Assembly: GCF_000423885.1 (NCBI RefSeq) | Contig: NZ_AUIV01000006.1 | Span: forward strand, 79,668-143,667 | Direction of reading: 5' to 3' | From: Thermomonas fusca DSM 15424 | GTDB taxonomy: Bacteria; Pseudomonadota; Gammaproteobacteria; Xanthomonadales; Xanthomonadaceae | Length of the DNA: 64,000 nucleotides | Shown: positions 1 through 9,627 of the stretch, piece after piece | How the letters are laid out: each line of letters begins with the position of its first letter | Position numbering within the stretch: position 1 is the stretch's first letter | Notes under the pieces: model-generated | The model's input: the letters and a program-made list of their open reading frames with translations, nothing else | Databases searched by the model: none | What the model was told of the DNA's origin: nothing | Made by a program: the position numbers and the translations under genes

Positions 1-283
1 CGGCCTGCGCATCGGCCGCCTCGGGCGTGGCCACGAACGGCGACGCCGCCAAGGCTTGCGCCCAAGCGTCTGCATCCGGCCACGCCAGGTCGGAATTCAC
101 CAGCAGGCGCGGCTGCGCGGGGTCGAAGCCGGCATGGCCCTGCGCCACCGCCAGCGAGGCGAGTGCCGCGGCGGCCAGCACGCTGTCCGGGGTGTCCGCA
201 TCGAGCCGGCGCAGGGTGTTGGCCAGCGCATCGTCCAGCGGGCGTAGCGCACCGATGCGGTTGAGTTCGCGCAGCAGGCTCAT
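1..283 (-). CDS. recD: Exodeoxyribonuclease V subunit alpha RecD (N-terminal fragment)
   Basis: Only the first 94 codons lie in the window; the gene continues past the left edge. The peptide starts MSLLRELNRIGALRPLDDAL and is the helical N-terminal region of RecD, the 5'-to-3' helicase of the RecBCD double-strand-break repair enzyme; the helicase motifs lie outside the window. The ATG overlaps the recB stop codon in an ATGA, which supports both the start and translational coupling. Identity rests mainly on its place after recC and recB, as the visible part has no diagnostic motif. Confidence 0.85.
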   Translation of the reverse strand, partial: MSLLRELNRIGALRPLDDALANTLRRLDADTPDSVLAAAALASLAVAQGHAGFDPAQPRLLVNSDLAWPDADAWAQALAASPFVATPEAADAQA

Positions 284-3200
284 GCGGCCACTCCATCGGC
301 GTGGCCGAACAGCGCATCCAGCGCATGCACGAGTTCTGGCGTGAAGCGCTGCGCGTGGATGCCGGGGGACGCGGCGGTGCCGGCATCGAGGCCGCGACAG
401 AACAGGTAGCGGATGCCGCCGAAGTCGCGCGCGTAGTCGTAGCTTGCGCCCAGCCGGAAACGCAGCCAGCGGTGCAGGGCCAGCGTGTAGATCAGCGCCT
501 GCAGGTCGTATTCGCTGTGCGCCATCGCGCGCTGCAACGCCGCGTCGTCGTAGCCCGGCAGACGGTTGGATTTGTAGTCCAGCACGTACCACTTTCCGCC
601 GTGCTGGTAGGTCAGGTCGATCAGGCCGGTCATCAGGCCTTCCAGCCGCTGCCGCGCGCCGAAGCGGTCGCGCTCGCGGACGATACCGTGCGCGTGCAGC
701 AGCGCCAGCAGCGCTTCCACCTGCACGGGTTGCAGGGCGAACTGGAACTCGATCTCGGGGCGCCGTTCGCTGGCCGGCACGTCGCACAGGCGGGTGCCTT
801 CAGGCAGCGCCACGGTGAGCGTGTGGCCGATGAGCTGGGTGGTCAGCGCGATGCCGTCGTCCAGCGCGTCCTCGCCGTAGCCTTCGCCGCGCAGCGCCGT
901 AGCGATGACGTGGGCTTCGTCCGCCGGCGCCGGCTCGCCCGGATGCCAGTCGCCCCAAGTGGCGAAGTCGGTGTGTTCCAGCGCCGCGTGCAGGGCCACG
1001 CCGTAACGGTTGCCGGCGAAGCGCGGGTCGAACGCTTCGACAGGTGCGGGGTCGTCCGCGTTCTCCGGTTCGTCGTGGCCGCCGGGCGCCGGCAGGGTGG
1101 CGATGCTCGCGGTGTCACCGCCGGCCTCGGCGCGGGCCAGCTGGCTGAAGCTGTACACCCACCAGTCGTTGTGCAGCGCGCGCGTTGCCTCGCGCGCGGG
1201 CGGCACCGCGGCATCGGACGCCGGCGGCAGGCGCGGCAGATCGGTGGGCAGCGGCGCGGCATCGAACACGATGCCGGCCTGCTGCAGCGCATCCGCATCG
1301 CCCAGCAGCTTTGCCAGCGCGGTCCTGTCGGCGGCGAAGAAATCGCCACTGGCGATCCACAGCGCGTGCTCGGCGCGGGTCAGGCCGACGTAGAGCAGGC
1401 GTGCGTCCTCGGCGCGCTGCTCGGCCTTCCATGCGGTGCTGGCGGTGTCCCAATTGGCTTCGGGCAGCGCCTCGAACTTCCAGTGCAGGCGGCGCGCGCC
1501 TTCCAGATGCACGCTGCAATGGCGGTTCGGCGATTTTTCGTTGCTGCCGATGCCGACGAACGGCAGAAACACCAGCGGGTATTCCAATCCCTTGCTCTTG
1601 TGCAGGGTGACGATCTGCACGCGGCGCGCGTCGGATTCCAGCCGCAGCAGCTGTGCTTCGTCATTCGCATCGGCGCCGGCGATGGCGCGGCCCAGCCAGT
1701 CCACCAGCCCGTGCAGGCCCAACGCCTGCCGCTGCGCTTCCTGCAGCAGTTCGGCCAGCTGCAGGTAGTTGCTGATCCGGCGTTCGCCGTCGACCAGCGC
1801 CAGCAGGCGCTCGCCGTGCGCCGCGCACAGGTCGCCCACCAGCGCCAGCGGGCCGCCGCCGCGCAGGCGCTCGCGCCAGCGCTGGGCCTCCAGCTGCCAG
1901 CGGCGGTGGGCGTCGCCGTCGCGTTCCAGCGCGTCGATGGCAAGTGCGTCCAGCCCCAGTAGCACCGTCCCCAGCGCCGCGCGCAGGCGGCCATCGTCGG
2001 CGCCGTGCAGCAGCGCCAGCAGCAGCGCGTGCAGCTCGCGCGCCTCGCCGGTGGCGAACAGGCTCTGCTTGCCGGCCGCGACCGCGGGAATGCCCAGCTG
2101 GGCCAGCGCCTGCTGGATCATCAACGCCTCCCGGTGCGAACGCACCAGCACGGCGATGTCGCCGGGCTGCACCGGCCTGCCCTCGATCAGCGCGCGCCCG
2201 GCGCGGGCGTCGGTGAGCACGCCGTGGATGGCGGCGGTGCAGGCGCGGGTGGCGAGCGCGCGCGCTTCGCCGGCGTTCCAGCGGGTCTTCGGCTTGCCCT
2301 TGGCGTCGAGCCCGCTGGGCGGTGCTGCCTGCCAGAACGTCAGCGCGGCTGCGGGTTCGCCATTGCGCAGGAAGTCCGCGTCGGCGCGCTTGCCGCCGGC
2401 TTCGACTTCGAAGAAGCGGATGCGCGGATCGACGAATGCATCTTCGCCCGCCTGCTGGTACAGCGCGGCAATCGCGGTGAGCAGCGCTGGCCGCGAGCGG
2501 AAGTTGTGCGCCAGCGCGGGCGCATGGTCGGCAACGGCGGCGGCCTCCAGATAGGTATGCACGTCGCCGCCGCGGAAGCCGTAGATCGCCTGCTTGGGAT
2601 CGCCGATCAGGAACAGCGCGGGCTCGCTGCTGCCGCTGCCGAACACGCGCTCGAAGATCCGCCACTGGCGCGTGTCGGTGTCCTGGAACTCGTCCACCAG
2701 CGCCACCGCGTACTGCGTGCGCAGGCGTGCGGCGAGTGCGTCGCCGTGCGTGCCTTCCAGCGCTTCGGCCACGCCGTCGATCAGGTCGTCGTAGCCCTGC
2801 ACGCGGCGCTCGCGCTTGCGCGTGGCCATGCGGGCGCGGGCGTCCTCGCGCAGGCGGTGCAGCAGGGCGGCGCGGCGCAGCGCGCGGTAGTTTTCGCGAC
2901 CCTGCACAGCGTCAAGATAGGGCGGGATCAGGCCGCACAGTGGCGAGGTCGGTGTCTTGCCTTTGTGGGCTGCTTTGGTGCCTTTTTCCAGTGCGTCGGC
3001 GGCCAGCTTTTCCAGCTTGGGGTGTGGCGTATCACCGGACGCGGGATTGGCCGCGAACCCGCACAGCCAGCTGCGCAAATCGATGAGCCATTCGAGCCGG
3101 TAGCTGTTGCGGTTCATCACGTCGGCGTCGATGGCGGCCGCCAAGACATCGAACAGTGCATCGCCCTGCGCGTGGAACGCGTCGGCCAAGTCTTGACCCG

Positions 3201-3873
3201 CCGCCTGCACGCGCGGCAGCGGATCCGCCGGCAGCGGCGCATCCGGCGGCAGCAGCACCTGCCCGCCCAGCAGCGCCGGCAGATCCTTCGCCAGCTCCTC
3301 GTAGCCGCCCTTCCACAGTGCGGCCAGATCGTCCGCGCCCTCGGGTGTCTGCGCGTGCTGGCGCCACAGGTCGGCGGCGATCTCCTTGCGCAGCTCGGCG
3401 TCGCTGGCCAGCAGCTCCGGCGCATCGAAACCCTGGCCGGCTTCCAGCGCGTGCTCGCGCAGCACCCGCGCGCAGAAGCCGTGGATGGTGAAGATCGCGG
3501 CCAGGTCGATTTCCACCGCGGCCTGGCGCAGGCGCCGGCGCAGCGCGGCGTCGCTTTCGCCACTGGCGGCGCGATGGCGCTGCAGCAGTGCGCGGGTGAG
3601 TGCGGCTTCCGCGCTTTCGTCTTCGGCCGGCGCCGCGTCCACCAGTGCCAGCGCCAGCTGCAGGCGCTCGCGGATGCGCTTGCGCAGCTCCTGCGTGGCC
3701 GCTTCGGTGAAGGTGACGGCAAGCACCTGGCCGATGCGCAGGCCGCGCTCCACCACCAGCCGGGTCACCAGCGTGGCCAGCGTGTAGGTCTTGCCGGTGC
3801 CGGCGCTGGCCTCGACCAGATGCACGCCGTCCAGCGGCACGTCCAGGTACGGATCGGGCGCGGGCTGGTTCAT
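280..3873 (-). CDS. recB: Exodeoxyribonuclease V subunit beta RecB
   Basis: RecB is the 3'-to-5' helicase and nuclease of RecBCD, which processes DNA ends and loads RecA at Chi. The product has 1197 aa, the usual length. A Walker A motif EASAGTGKT lies at about residues 21-29, then VDEFQD, GDPKQAIYGFRGGD and LHKSKGLEYPLVF helicase motifs, and a C-terminal nuclease motif with GLIDL followed by VLDYKSN. The start MNQPAPDPYLDVPLDG at 3873 overlaps the recC stop (ATGA). The reading frame stays open upstream to 4485, but that part is only an open frame antisense-like to recC coding and is not included. Confidence 0.97.
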   Translation of the reverse strand: MNQPAPDPYLDVPLDGVHLVEASAGTGKTYTLATLVTRLVVERGLRIGQVLAVTFTEAATQELRKRIRERLQLALALVDAAPAEDESAEAALTRALLQRHRAASGESDAALRRRLRQAAVEIDLAAIFTIHGFCARVLREHALEAGQGFDAPELLASDAELRKEIAADLWRQHAQTPEGADDLAALWKGGYEELAKDLPALLGGQVLLPPDAPLPADPLPRVQAAGQDLADAFHAQGDALFDVLAAAIDADVMNRNSYRLEWLIDLRSWLCGFAANPASGDTPHPKLEKLAADALEKGTKAAHKGKTPTSPLCGLIPPYLDAVQGRENYRALRRAALLHRLREDARARMATRKRERRVQGYDDLIDGVAEALEGTHGDALAARLRTQYAVALVDEFQDTDTRQWRIFERVFGSGSSEPALFLIGDPKQAIYGFRGGDVHTYLEAAAVADHAPALAHNFRSRPALLTAIAALYQQAGEDAFVDPRIRFFEVEAGGKRADADFLRNGEPAAALTFWQAAPPSGLDAKGKPKTRWNAGEARALATRACTAAIHGVLTDARAGRALIEGRPVQPGDIAVLVRSHREALMIQQALAQLGIPAVAAGKQSLFATGEARELHALLLALLHGADDGRLRAALGTVLLGLDALAIDALERDGDAHRRWQLEAQRWRERLRGGGPLALVGDLCAAHGERLLALVDGERRISNYLQLAELLQEAQRQALGLHGLVDWLGRAIAGADANDEAQLLRLESDARRVQIVTLHKSKGLEYPLVFLPFVGIGSNEKSPNRHCSVHLEGARRLHWKFEALPEANWDTASTAWKAEQRAEDARLLYVGLTRAEHALWIASGDFFAADRTALAKLLGDADALQQAGIVFDAAPLPTDLPRLPPASDAAVPPAREATRALHNDWWVYSFSQLARAEAGGDTASIATLPAPGGHDEPENADDPAPVEAFDPRFAGNRYGVALHAALEHTDFATWGDWHPGEPAPADEAHVIATALRGEGYGEDALDDGIALTTQLIGHTLTVALPEGTRLCDVPASERRPEIEFQFALQPVQVEALLALLHAHGIVRERDRFGARQRLEGLMTGLIDLTYQHGGKWYVLDYKSNRLPGYDDAALQRAMAHSEYDLQALIYTLALHRWLRFRLGASYDYARDFGGIRYLFCRGLDAGTAASPGIHAQRFTPELVHALDALFGHADGVAA

Positions 3874-6800
3874 GCCGCGTCCTCCGCGTCGTCGTCCGGC
3901 AGCGCCATGTCGTCGATGTCGATGGGCGCGGGCTGGCCGGTGGTGACCGCGCCGAACACGATCCCGGTCACCCGCGCGAAGTCGCGCAGCGCCTCCGCAC
4001 TGTCGAACGGATCGCGCCCGCGCAGCGCCAGCCGCAGCGCTTCGGCGCTGCGTTCGGCCCAACCGCCGTTGCCGCTGCCGCGCCATTTCTTTGCGGCGTT
4101 GCCGATGCCGGCGTTGACGGTCTTCGCGGAGAACAGCTCCCAGCCGCTGTAGGGCGCGAACGGCAGCGGCTGCCGCAGGCCCTCGCGGCGCAGCGCCAGC
4201 AGCGCGCGCAGCGCAGCGATGGCGGCGTCGGGCGGCAGCGCATCGCGGGTATGCGGGCCGATGCCGGTATCGGCTTCGTGGAATTCCACGAACGGCAGCT
4301 CGACGCCGGCCGCGCATGCCAGCAGCCAGTCCAGCCCATTGCGCAGCACCGACGGACCGTTCGGTGCGCCGAAGCGCAGCCGGGCGATGCCCTGCGGCCA
4401 GGCGTCGGCGATGCGGCCATGCAGGCGCAGGCCGTCGATCTCCAACTCCAGCGGCAGCGTGCCTGCCGCCGCTGCGCCGCGCCACTGCGCGTACGGCGCC
4501 ACGTAGGGCGTGACCTCGCCGGCGATCTCCGCCAGCGCGCGCCGGCCCGGCGGTCCGGAGGGCAGCAGCCCGCGCGCGCGCAGCGGCGCCTGCATCGCGT
4601 CGAGATCGTCGCCGGCCAGCAGGCGGGCGAATACCGCGCGCTGCAGCAGGCTGCGGGCCAGCCCGCGGCCGGGCGCCTGCAGCGGCTCGATGTCCTCGCC
4701 GCCGTCTTCGGCTTCCGGCAAGCGCAGCTGCAGGCGCTGGCGCAGGAACTGTTCGGCCGGCGCCAGCAGGAAGCGCCGCAGTGCGTCCAGCGACAGTTCG
4801 GTTTCAGCGGGCATTGGCGCCAACGTGGCTTCAGCCTGCATCCACGGCGCCAGCGCAGTGCGCGCGCCGGACAGGCGACCGGCGGCGGGATGCCAGTGGC
4901 GGCGATAGCTGAAACGGCGTGGGTCCCGCGCGTCGCCGTCATCGGCAGCGCCGAACGCGGCCGGCGAGAACGGCTGCAGCGGATGCCGCAGCACCAGCTG
5001 CTTCGCGGCTGCAGCGGCATCGACGTGCTGCGCCGCGGCGGCAGCCAGCAACTCGGTCACCAGCACCGACGGCTCGCGCGCGCTGCCGTCGCGCGCATCC
5101 GCGCCCAGCCAGCTGAGATAGAACACGTCCTGCGCGGAGGCGAACAGCTGCAGGAACAGGAAGCGGTCGTCCTCGCGGGTCGAGCGGTCGCCGTGGCGGC
5201 GCCGCGCGTTGCCGGCTTCGGCGGTGAGGCGGTTGAGCCCGGCGGCGGGGTCGCGGCGCGGGAAATCGCCATCGTTCATGCCCAGCAGGCAGATCACCCG
5301 GAACGGCAGCAGCCGCATCGGCACCATCCGCGCGAAGCTGACCCCGCCGGTGAGCAGCGGCGCGCGGGTATCGGCCTCGCCCAGCACGGCGGCGAAATGC
5401 GCGCGCACCGGCTCGGCCGGCACCGGCGCGTCGAAGCCGGCCTGTCCGGCCTGCGTGGCGAAGGCGTCGATGAGCTTGCGCAGCCGCTCCAGCGCGCGCT
5501 GGGCGCCGCTGTCCGCCGGCGGCTTGGGCAGCAGTGCATCCAGCAGCTTCAGCAGGCGTTCGCGCCACTGCGCCGGCGGCATCGGCTCGTCCAGCGCGCG
5601 CGCATGCCGCGCCAGCACGCGCAGCAGCCGCAGCAGCCGGTCCAGCGCCTCCAGAGAGCTGCCTTCCAGTTCGCTCCACGGCGCGACCCCGGCGATGTCG
5701 TCGTCGGCACCACTGGCATGGCCCAGCAGCAAACGGTCGAGCGCGAACTGCCAGGTGTAGGCATCGTCGGCCGGCGCGCCCTGGCGCGCGCGGTGGCCGG
5801 CATCGATGCCCCAGCGCGCGCCGGCCTCGCCCAGCCAGCCGCGCAGGCGTTCGAAATCATCGGCGTCCAGGCCGTTGGCCTCGGCCAGCACGGGCGTGGC
5901 CAGCAGGTCGAGGATTTCCTCCAGCCCGAAGCGCGACACCGGCAGCGCCAGCAGGCGCAGGAACAGGTCGGCCAGCGGCTCGTCGGCCAGCGGACTGGCG
6001 TCGGCCAGCGCATACGGGATGGCCTGTCCAACCGTCTGGTCGCGCGGGCCGTGGCCGCCGAACACCGCATCGAGGTAAGGCACGTACGGATCGATGTCCG
6101 GCGCCAGCACCGCGATGTCGCGCGGCTGCAGCGGCGGGTCGAAGCGATCGTCCTCCAGCAGGCCGCGCAGGCGGTCATGCAGCACCTGCAGTTCGCGCAG
6201 GCGGGTGTGGCTGGCGTGGCACTGCAGGCTGGGATCGTCGAGGTCCACCTGTGGGCGCAGCGGCGCGCCCGGCGTGGCGCGGCGGTGGAACAGATCCGCT
6301 TGCAGGCGCTGCAGCAGGCCGGCATTGGCGCTTTCGGCCGGGTCTGCATAGGCGGCGATCTCGCCGCTGGGATGCACCACCTCGTAGCTGCCCAGCAGCG
6401 CCATGAAGTCGCGCCCGGCCGCGCCCCAGTCGCGCAGCAGCGGGTTGTCGGCGGCATCGCCGGCGAACGGATCTTCGCCCGCGCGCAGGCGTGCGCCCAG
6501 CGTCTGCAGGTCGCCCCAGTAGGCGCGGCTGGGCGTGGGCAGGTAGAAGTGCAGGGCGCCGACGCGCGCCTGGGTGGCCAGCACCCGCAGCACGTCGGGC
6601 GATATGTTGAGGGTGGCGAAGGCGAACAGCCGCGGCGGCAGGCTGGCGGGTTTGGCGTCGCCGTCGGCGAAACGGGCGAGGTAGTCCTGGATGCGCCGCG
6701 CGCGGTGGCCGCGGCCGCCGGCCACCGCGCGCCACAGGATCGCCTGCGGGTCGTCGCGGTCGGCGCCGTCGTCCCAGCGCAGCAGCCAGTCGCGGCGCCA

Positions 6801-7238
6801 GGCCTGGTATTTCTCGAACACCGCGGCCAGCTCGCCGGCCAGCGCCCACGGCTTCAGCGGATCGGCATCGCCCAGCCAGCCCGCGATCTGCGCCAAGGCC
6901 GGCTTCGCCAGCAGCGCCGGATCGGTCAGCGCGGCGTACAGCCGCCAGTGCAGGCCGGCGGGGTCGAGGTCGTCGCCGGCCTTGCCGAGGTTGGCGTCCA
7001 GCGCGCGGGTGACGAATTCGCCGGGAGTGAGGAATTCGAGGTTGGCGGCGACCCCGTGCCGCTGCGCCAGGGTGGCCTGCAGCCAGCGCCGCATCGCCAC
7101 CTGCGGGATCAGCACGGTGTCGGGCGCCAGCAGCGGCTGGCCGGCGGCGGGCGCGCGCAGCTCGTCGGCCAGCAGCGCGGCCAGCACGTCCAGCGCGTTG
7201 GAGTGGTAGAGGCGGAAGTCTGAAGCGGTGCCGGACAT
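3870..7238 (-). CDS. recC: Exodeoxyribonuclease V subunit gamma RecC
   Basis: RecC is the scaffold and Chi-recognition subunit of RecBCD, a degenerate helicase fold without catalytic ATPase motifs. The product has 1122 aa. It starts MSGTASDFRLYHSNALDVLA, which matches the typical RecC opening (LYHSN...LxxLL), and contains the family's VGQAIPYALAD-type and LLGMNDGDFPRRDP segments. The upstream in-frame ATG at 7313 would add 25 arginine-rich residues unlike RecC, so 7238 was chosen. It is first in a recC-recB-recD operon with 4-nt overlaps. Confidence 0.96.
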   Translation of the reverse strand: MSGTASDFRLYHSNALDVLAALLADELRAPAAGQPLLAPDTVLIPQVAMRRWLQATLAQRHGVAANLEFLTPGEFVTRALDANLGKAGDDLDPAGLHWRLYAALTDPALLAKPALAQIAGWLGDADPLKPWALAGELAAVFEKYQAWRRDWLLRWDDGADRDDPQAILWRAVAGGRGHRARRIQDYLARFADGDAKPASLPPRLFAFATLNISPDVLRVLATQARVGALHFYLPTPSRAYWGDLQTLGARLRAGEDPFAGDAADNPLLRDWGAAGRDFMALLGSYEVVHPSGEIAAYADPAESANAGLLQRLQADLFHRRATPGAPLRPQVDLDDPSLQCHASHTRLRELQVLHDRLRGLLEDDRFDPPLQPRDIAVLAPDIDPYVPYLDAVFGGHGPRDQTVGQAIPYALADASPLADEPLADLFLRLLALPVSRFGLEEILDLLATPVLAEANGLDADDFERLRGWLGEAGARWGIDAGHRARQGAPADDAYTWQFALDRLLLGHASGADDDIAGVAPWSELEGSSLEALDRLLRLLRVLARHARALDEPMPPAQWRERLLKLLDALLPKPPADSGAQRALERLRKLIDAFATQAGQAGFDAPVPAEPVRAHFAAVLGEADTRAPLLTGGVSFARMVPMRLLPFRVICLLGMNDGDFPRRDPAAGLNRLTAEAGNARRRHGDRSTREDDRFLFLQLFASAQDVFYLSWLGADARDGSAREPSVLVTELLAAAAAQHVDAAAAAKQLVLRHPLQPFSPAAFGAADDGDARDPRRFSYRRHWHPAAGRLSGARTALAPWMQAEATLAPMPAETELSLDALRRFLLAPAEQFLRQRLQLRLPEAEDGGEDIEPLQAPGRGLARSLLQRAVFARLLAGDDLDAMQAPLRARGLLPSGPPGRRALAEIAGEVTPYVAPYAQWRGAAAAGTLPLELEIDGLRLHGRIADAWPQGIARLRFGAPNGPSVLRNGLDWLLACAAGVELPFVEFHEADTGIGPHTRDALPPDAAIAALRALLALRREGLRQPLPFAPYSGWELFSAKTVNAGIGNAAKKWRGSGNGGWAERSAEALRLALRGRDPFDSAEALRDFARVTGIVFGAVTTGQPAPIDIDDMALPDDDAEDAA

Positions 7239-7360
7239 GCAGCCATGATGCCGGAGCCCCATCTCATGCAGTGAGCCGAAGCCGCCGGAACTGCGCCTTG
7301 CGGGACGCAGCATTCCAGCTCGGCATCCGGATGGCGGTACACCGCGGGGTCGGGATGCGC

Positions 7361-7366
7361 GATAAT
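7361..7366 (+). promoter_or_regulatory. Candidate -10 element upstream of mlaF
   Basis: A GATAAT hexamer lies 115 nt upstream of the mlaF ATG in the 242-bp gap between divergent recC and mlaF. No good -35 box is visible at 16-18 bp spacing, so this is only a candidate for the mla operon promoter. The rest of the gap shows nothing else recognisable. Confidence 0.3.
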
Positions 7367-7480
7367 TCCTGTACCCGTTGGTTCAATCGCTTCAGCCCGG
7401 TTCAGCCAGATCGCGGCAACCTGTGCGGCCTCGCGCCCGCGCGCGGCCGCTCTGCATCCCCCTTCCGGTCCCCCATTGTC

Positions 7481-8269
7481 ATGTCTGACCCGTCCGCCAC
7501 TGCCGTGCGCCTGTCGTCCGTCCGCCTGGATCGCGGCGGACGGACCATCCTGCACGGGCTGGACCTGGCGATTCCGCAGGGCAACATGACCGCGGTGCTG
7601 GGGCCGTCCGGCACCGGCAAGTCGACCCTGCTGGCTGCGATTACCGGCGAACTGGTGCCGACGGCCGGCCGGGTTGAAGTCTTCGGCAAGGAAGTGCCGC
7701 GCCGTCCGCGTGCGCTGCTGGAAATGCGCAAGGGCCTGGGCGTGCTGCTGCAGGGCAACGGGCTGCTCACCGACCTCAGCGTGGCCGAAAACGTGGCGCT
7801 GCCGCTGCGCGCCCACGCCCGCCTGCCGGAGCCGGTACTGCGCCGGCTGGTGGAGATGAAGCTGGATGCGGTGGGCCTGCGCGCCGCCGCCAACCTGTTC
7901 CCACGCGAGCTGTCCGGCGGCATGGCCCGCCGCGCCGCGCTGGCCCGCGCGCTGGCGCTGGACCCGCCGCTGCTGCTCTGCGACGAACCGCTGACCGGGC
8001 TGGACCCGATCGCCAGCGGGGTGATCATGAGCCTGCTGCGCCGGCTCAACCAGACCCTGGGCCTGACCTGCATCGTGGTCAGCCACCACGTGCGCGAAAC
8101 GCTGCCGGTTTGCGACCAGGCGGTGGTCATCGCCAATGGCACCGTCATGTTCGACGGCGCCCCCGAGGCGCTGCAGACCAGCACCGATCCGCTGCTGCGG
8201 CAGTTCCTCGACGGTACCCCCGACGGCCCGATCGCGTTCGAAAGCGCGCCCCGGCAGGAGGCCGCCTGA
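7481..8269 (+). CDS. mlaF: Phospholipid ABC transporter ATP-binding protein MlaF
   Basis: MlaF is the cytoplasmic ATPase of the MlaFEDB inner-membrane complex that returns mislocalised phospholipids from the outer membrane. The 262-aa product has Walker A GPSGTGKST, the signature ELSGGMARRAALARAL, Walker B LLLCDEPLTGLDP and the switch histidine in IVVSHH. The start MSDPSATAVRLSSVRLD fits the family; no clear Shine-Dalgarno is visible, and the frame is open further upstream. Its TGA overlaps the mlaE ATG, so it is the first gene of a tight mlaFEDCBA operon. Confidence 0.96.
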   Translation: MSDPSATAVRLSSVRLDRGGRTILHGLDLAIPQGNMTAVLGPSGTGKSTLLAAITGELVPTAGRVEVFGKEVPRRPRALLEMRKGLGVLLQGNGLLTDLSVAENVALPLRAHARLPEPVLRRLVEMKLDAVGLRAAANLFPRELSGGMARRAALARALALDPPLLLCDEPLTGLDPIASGVIMSLLRRLNQTLGLTCIVVSHHVRETLPVCDQAVVIANGTVMFDGAPEALQTSTDPLLRQFLDGTPDGPIAFESAPRQEAA

Positions 8270-9018
8270 TGCCCGTGGTCGCATCCATGCGTTCGCTTGG
8301 CCGCGCCGGGCTGTTCTCGCTGTCGGTGCTGCGCGCCTCGCGCCCGAGCGCCGATTTCCTGGCCGAACTGGTCAAGGAGATCTACAAGGTTGGCGCGCGC
8401 TCGCTGCCGATCATCGCGGTGGGCGGCGCCTTCGTCGGCCTGGTGCTGACCCTGCAGGGCTACCGCACGCTGCAGACCTTCGGCGCCTCGGACGCGCTTT
8501 CCACGTTGCTGGGGCTGTCGCTGTACCGCGAGCTGGGCCCGGTGCTGACCGCGCTGCTGTTCATCGGCCGCGCCGGCAGCTCGATCTCGGCCGAGCTGGG
8601 CCTGATGCGCGCCACCGACCAGATCAAGGCGCTGGAGCTGATGGCGATCGACCCGCTGGCCAAGGCGGTGGCGCCGCGCTTCTGGGCGGCGGTGCTGTGC
8701 GTGCCGCTGCTGACCGGCTTTTTCTGCTCGCTGGCGATTGCCGCCAGCTGGTTCGAGGCGGTGCGCATCCTCGGCCTCGACAACGGCACCTTCTGGTCGG
8801 CGCTGCAGAACAGCGTGGATGCGTGGGACGACTTCGGCGTGGCGCTGCTGAAGTCGGCCGTGTTCGGCGGCACCGCGGCACTGGTGGCCTCGCATTCGGG
8901 CTTCCACGCCGAACCCACCATCGAGGGCACCTCGGTGGCCACCACCCGCGCGGTGGTCAACGCCTCGCTGCTGGTGCTGATGCTGAATTTCGTGATGTCC
9001 GCGCTGCTGTTCCAGTAA
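8269..9018 (+). CDS. mlaE: Phospholipid ABC transporter permease MlaE
   Basis: MlaE is the integral-membrane permease of the Mla transporter. The 249-aa product has an amphipathic N-terminal helix and about five membrane segments, with the family hallmark GRAGSSISAELGLMRATDQIKALELM in the middle (about residues 103-128) and a C-terminal GFHAEPTIEGTSVATTRAVV segment. It starts in the TGATG overlap with mlaF. It is followed by the one substantial gap in the operon (87 nt) before mlaD. Confidence 0.96.
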   Translation: MPVVASMRSLGRAGLFSLSVLRASRPSADFLAELVKEIYKVGARSLPIIAVGGAFVGLVLTLQGYRTLQTFGASDALSTLLGLSLYRELGPVLTALLFIGRAGSSISAELGLMRATDQIKALELMAIDPLAKAVAPRFWAAVLCVPLLTGFFCSLAIAASWFEAVRILGLDNGTFWSALQNSVDAWDDFGVALLKSAVFGGTAALVASHSGFHAEPTIEGTSVATTRAVVNASLLVLMLNFVMSALLFQ

Positions 9019-9030
9019 GTCACCCATGCG

Positions 9031-9049
9031 CCCGCGCGTCGTGCGCGGG
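9031..9049 (+). other. GC-rich hairpin between mlaE and mlaD
   Basis: A 7-bp perfect stem (CCCGCGC / GCGCGGG) with a 5-nt loop lies in the 87-nt spacer between mlaE and mlaD. A weaker CGGGC/GCCCG hairpin follows at 9064-9082. There is no T-tract, so this is not a standard intrinsic terminator. It could be an RNA processing or stability element that sets different MlaFE and MlaDCBA levels. Confidence 0.4.
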
Positions 9050-9105
9050 ATCCATCGAAACACCGGGCGTCGGTGATGCCCGCAAGTTTGGACAGAGGTA
9101 ATTCA

Positions 9106-9627
9106 ATGGCAATCCGTGGCCCCAGGCTCGAATTCGCGGTCGGCGCCTTCCTCCTGCTGGCGCTGGCCTCGCTGCTGGTGCTGGCGTTCGCCTCGACCAA
9201 CCGCCAGTTCGGCGGCGGCGGCGACACCTATCCGCTGACCGCGCGCTTCTCCACCCTCGGCCAGCTGCGCCTGCAGGCGCCGGTGCGGATTGGCGGCGTG
9301 TCGGTGGGGCGGGTGGCGAAGATCGACCTCGACCCCAAGCGTTTCGACGCGGTGGTGACCTTGGACATCCAGCAGCGCTACCAGCTGCCCGCCGATACCT
9401 CCGCCGGCATTTTCACCAGCGGCCTGCTGGGCGAGAGCTACGTCGGCCTGCAGCCGGGCGGTGACCCGGAGAACCTCAAGTCCGGCGAGGAAATCGCCTA
9501 TACGCAGCCGGCAGTGGATCTGATCCAGATGGTTGGCAAGTACATGTTCGGCGGCGGCAGCGCGGCCGCGCCGGCCGCTGCCAACGACAGCGCAACTCCC
9601 CCGTCCCCCACGGAAACCACCCCATGA
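9106..9627 (+). CDS. mlaD: Outer-membrane lipid asymmetry protein MlaD (MCE domain)
   Basis: MlaD is the membrane-anchored periplasmic MCE protein that forms a hexameric ring on MlaFE and receives lipid from MlaC. The 173-aa product has one N-terminal membrane helix (about residues 10-30) and an MCE domain with the conserved APVRIGGVSVGRVAKIDLD and the GLLGESYVGL motif, then an Ala/Pro/Thr-rich tail. The start MAIRGPRLEF has a good AGAGG ribosome-binding site 8 nt upstream; the in-frame ATG at 9073 has none. The stop overlaps the mlaC ATG. Confidence 0.95.
   Translation: MAIRGPRLEFAVGAFLLLALASLLVLAFASTNRQFGGGGDTYPLTARFSTLGQLRLQAPVRIGGVSVGRVAKIDLDPKRFDAVVTLDIQQRYQLPADTSAGIFTSGLLGESYVGLQPGGDPENLKSGEEIAYTQPAVDLIQMVGKYMFGGGSAAAPAAANDSATPPSPTETTP

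Noticed and set aside
3874..4485. Upstream extension of recB in the same frame
   Set aside because: It overlaps recC coding sequence, is Arg-rich and would destroy the recC/recB ATGA junction. The real start is at 3873.
4251..7223. 990-codon open frame on the plus strand
   Set aside because: It is antisense to recC, with low-complexity Arg/Gln/Ala composition and no start or family support.
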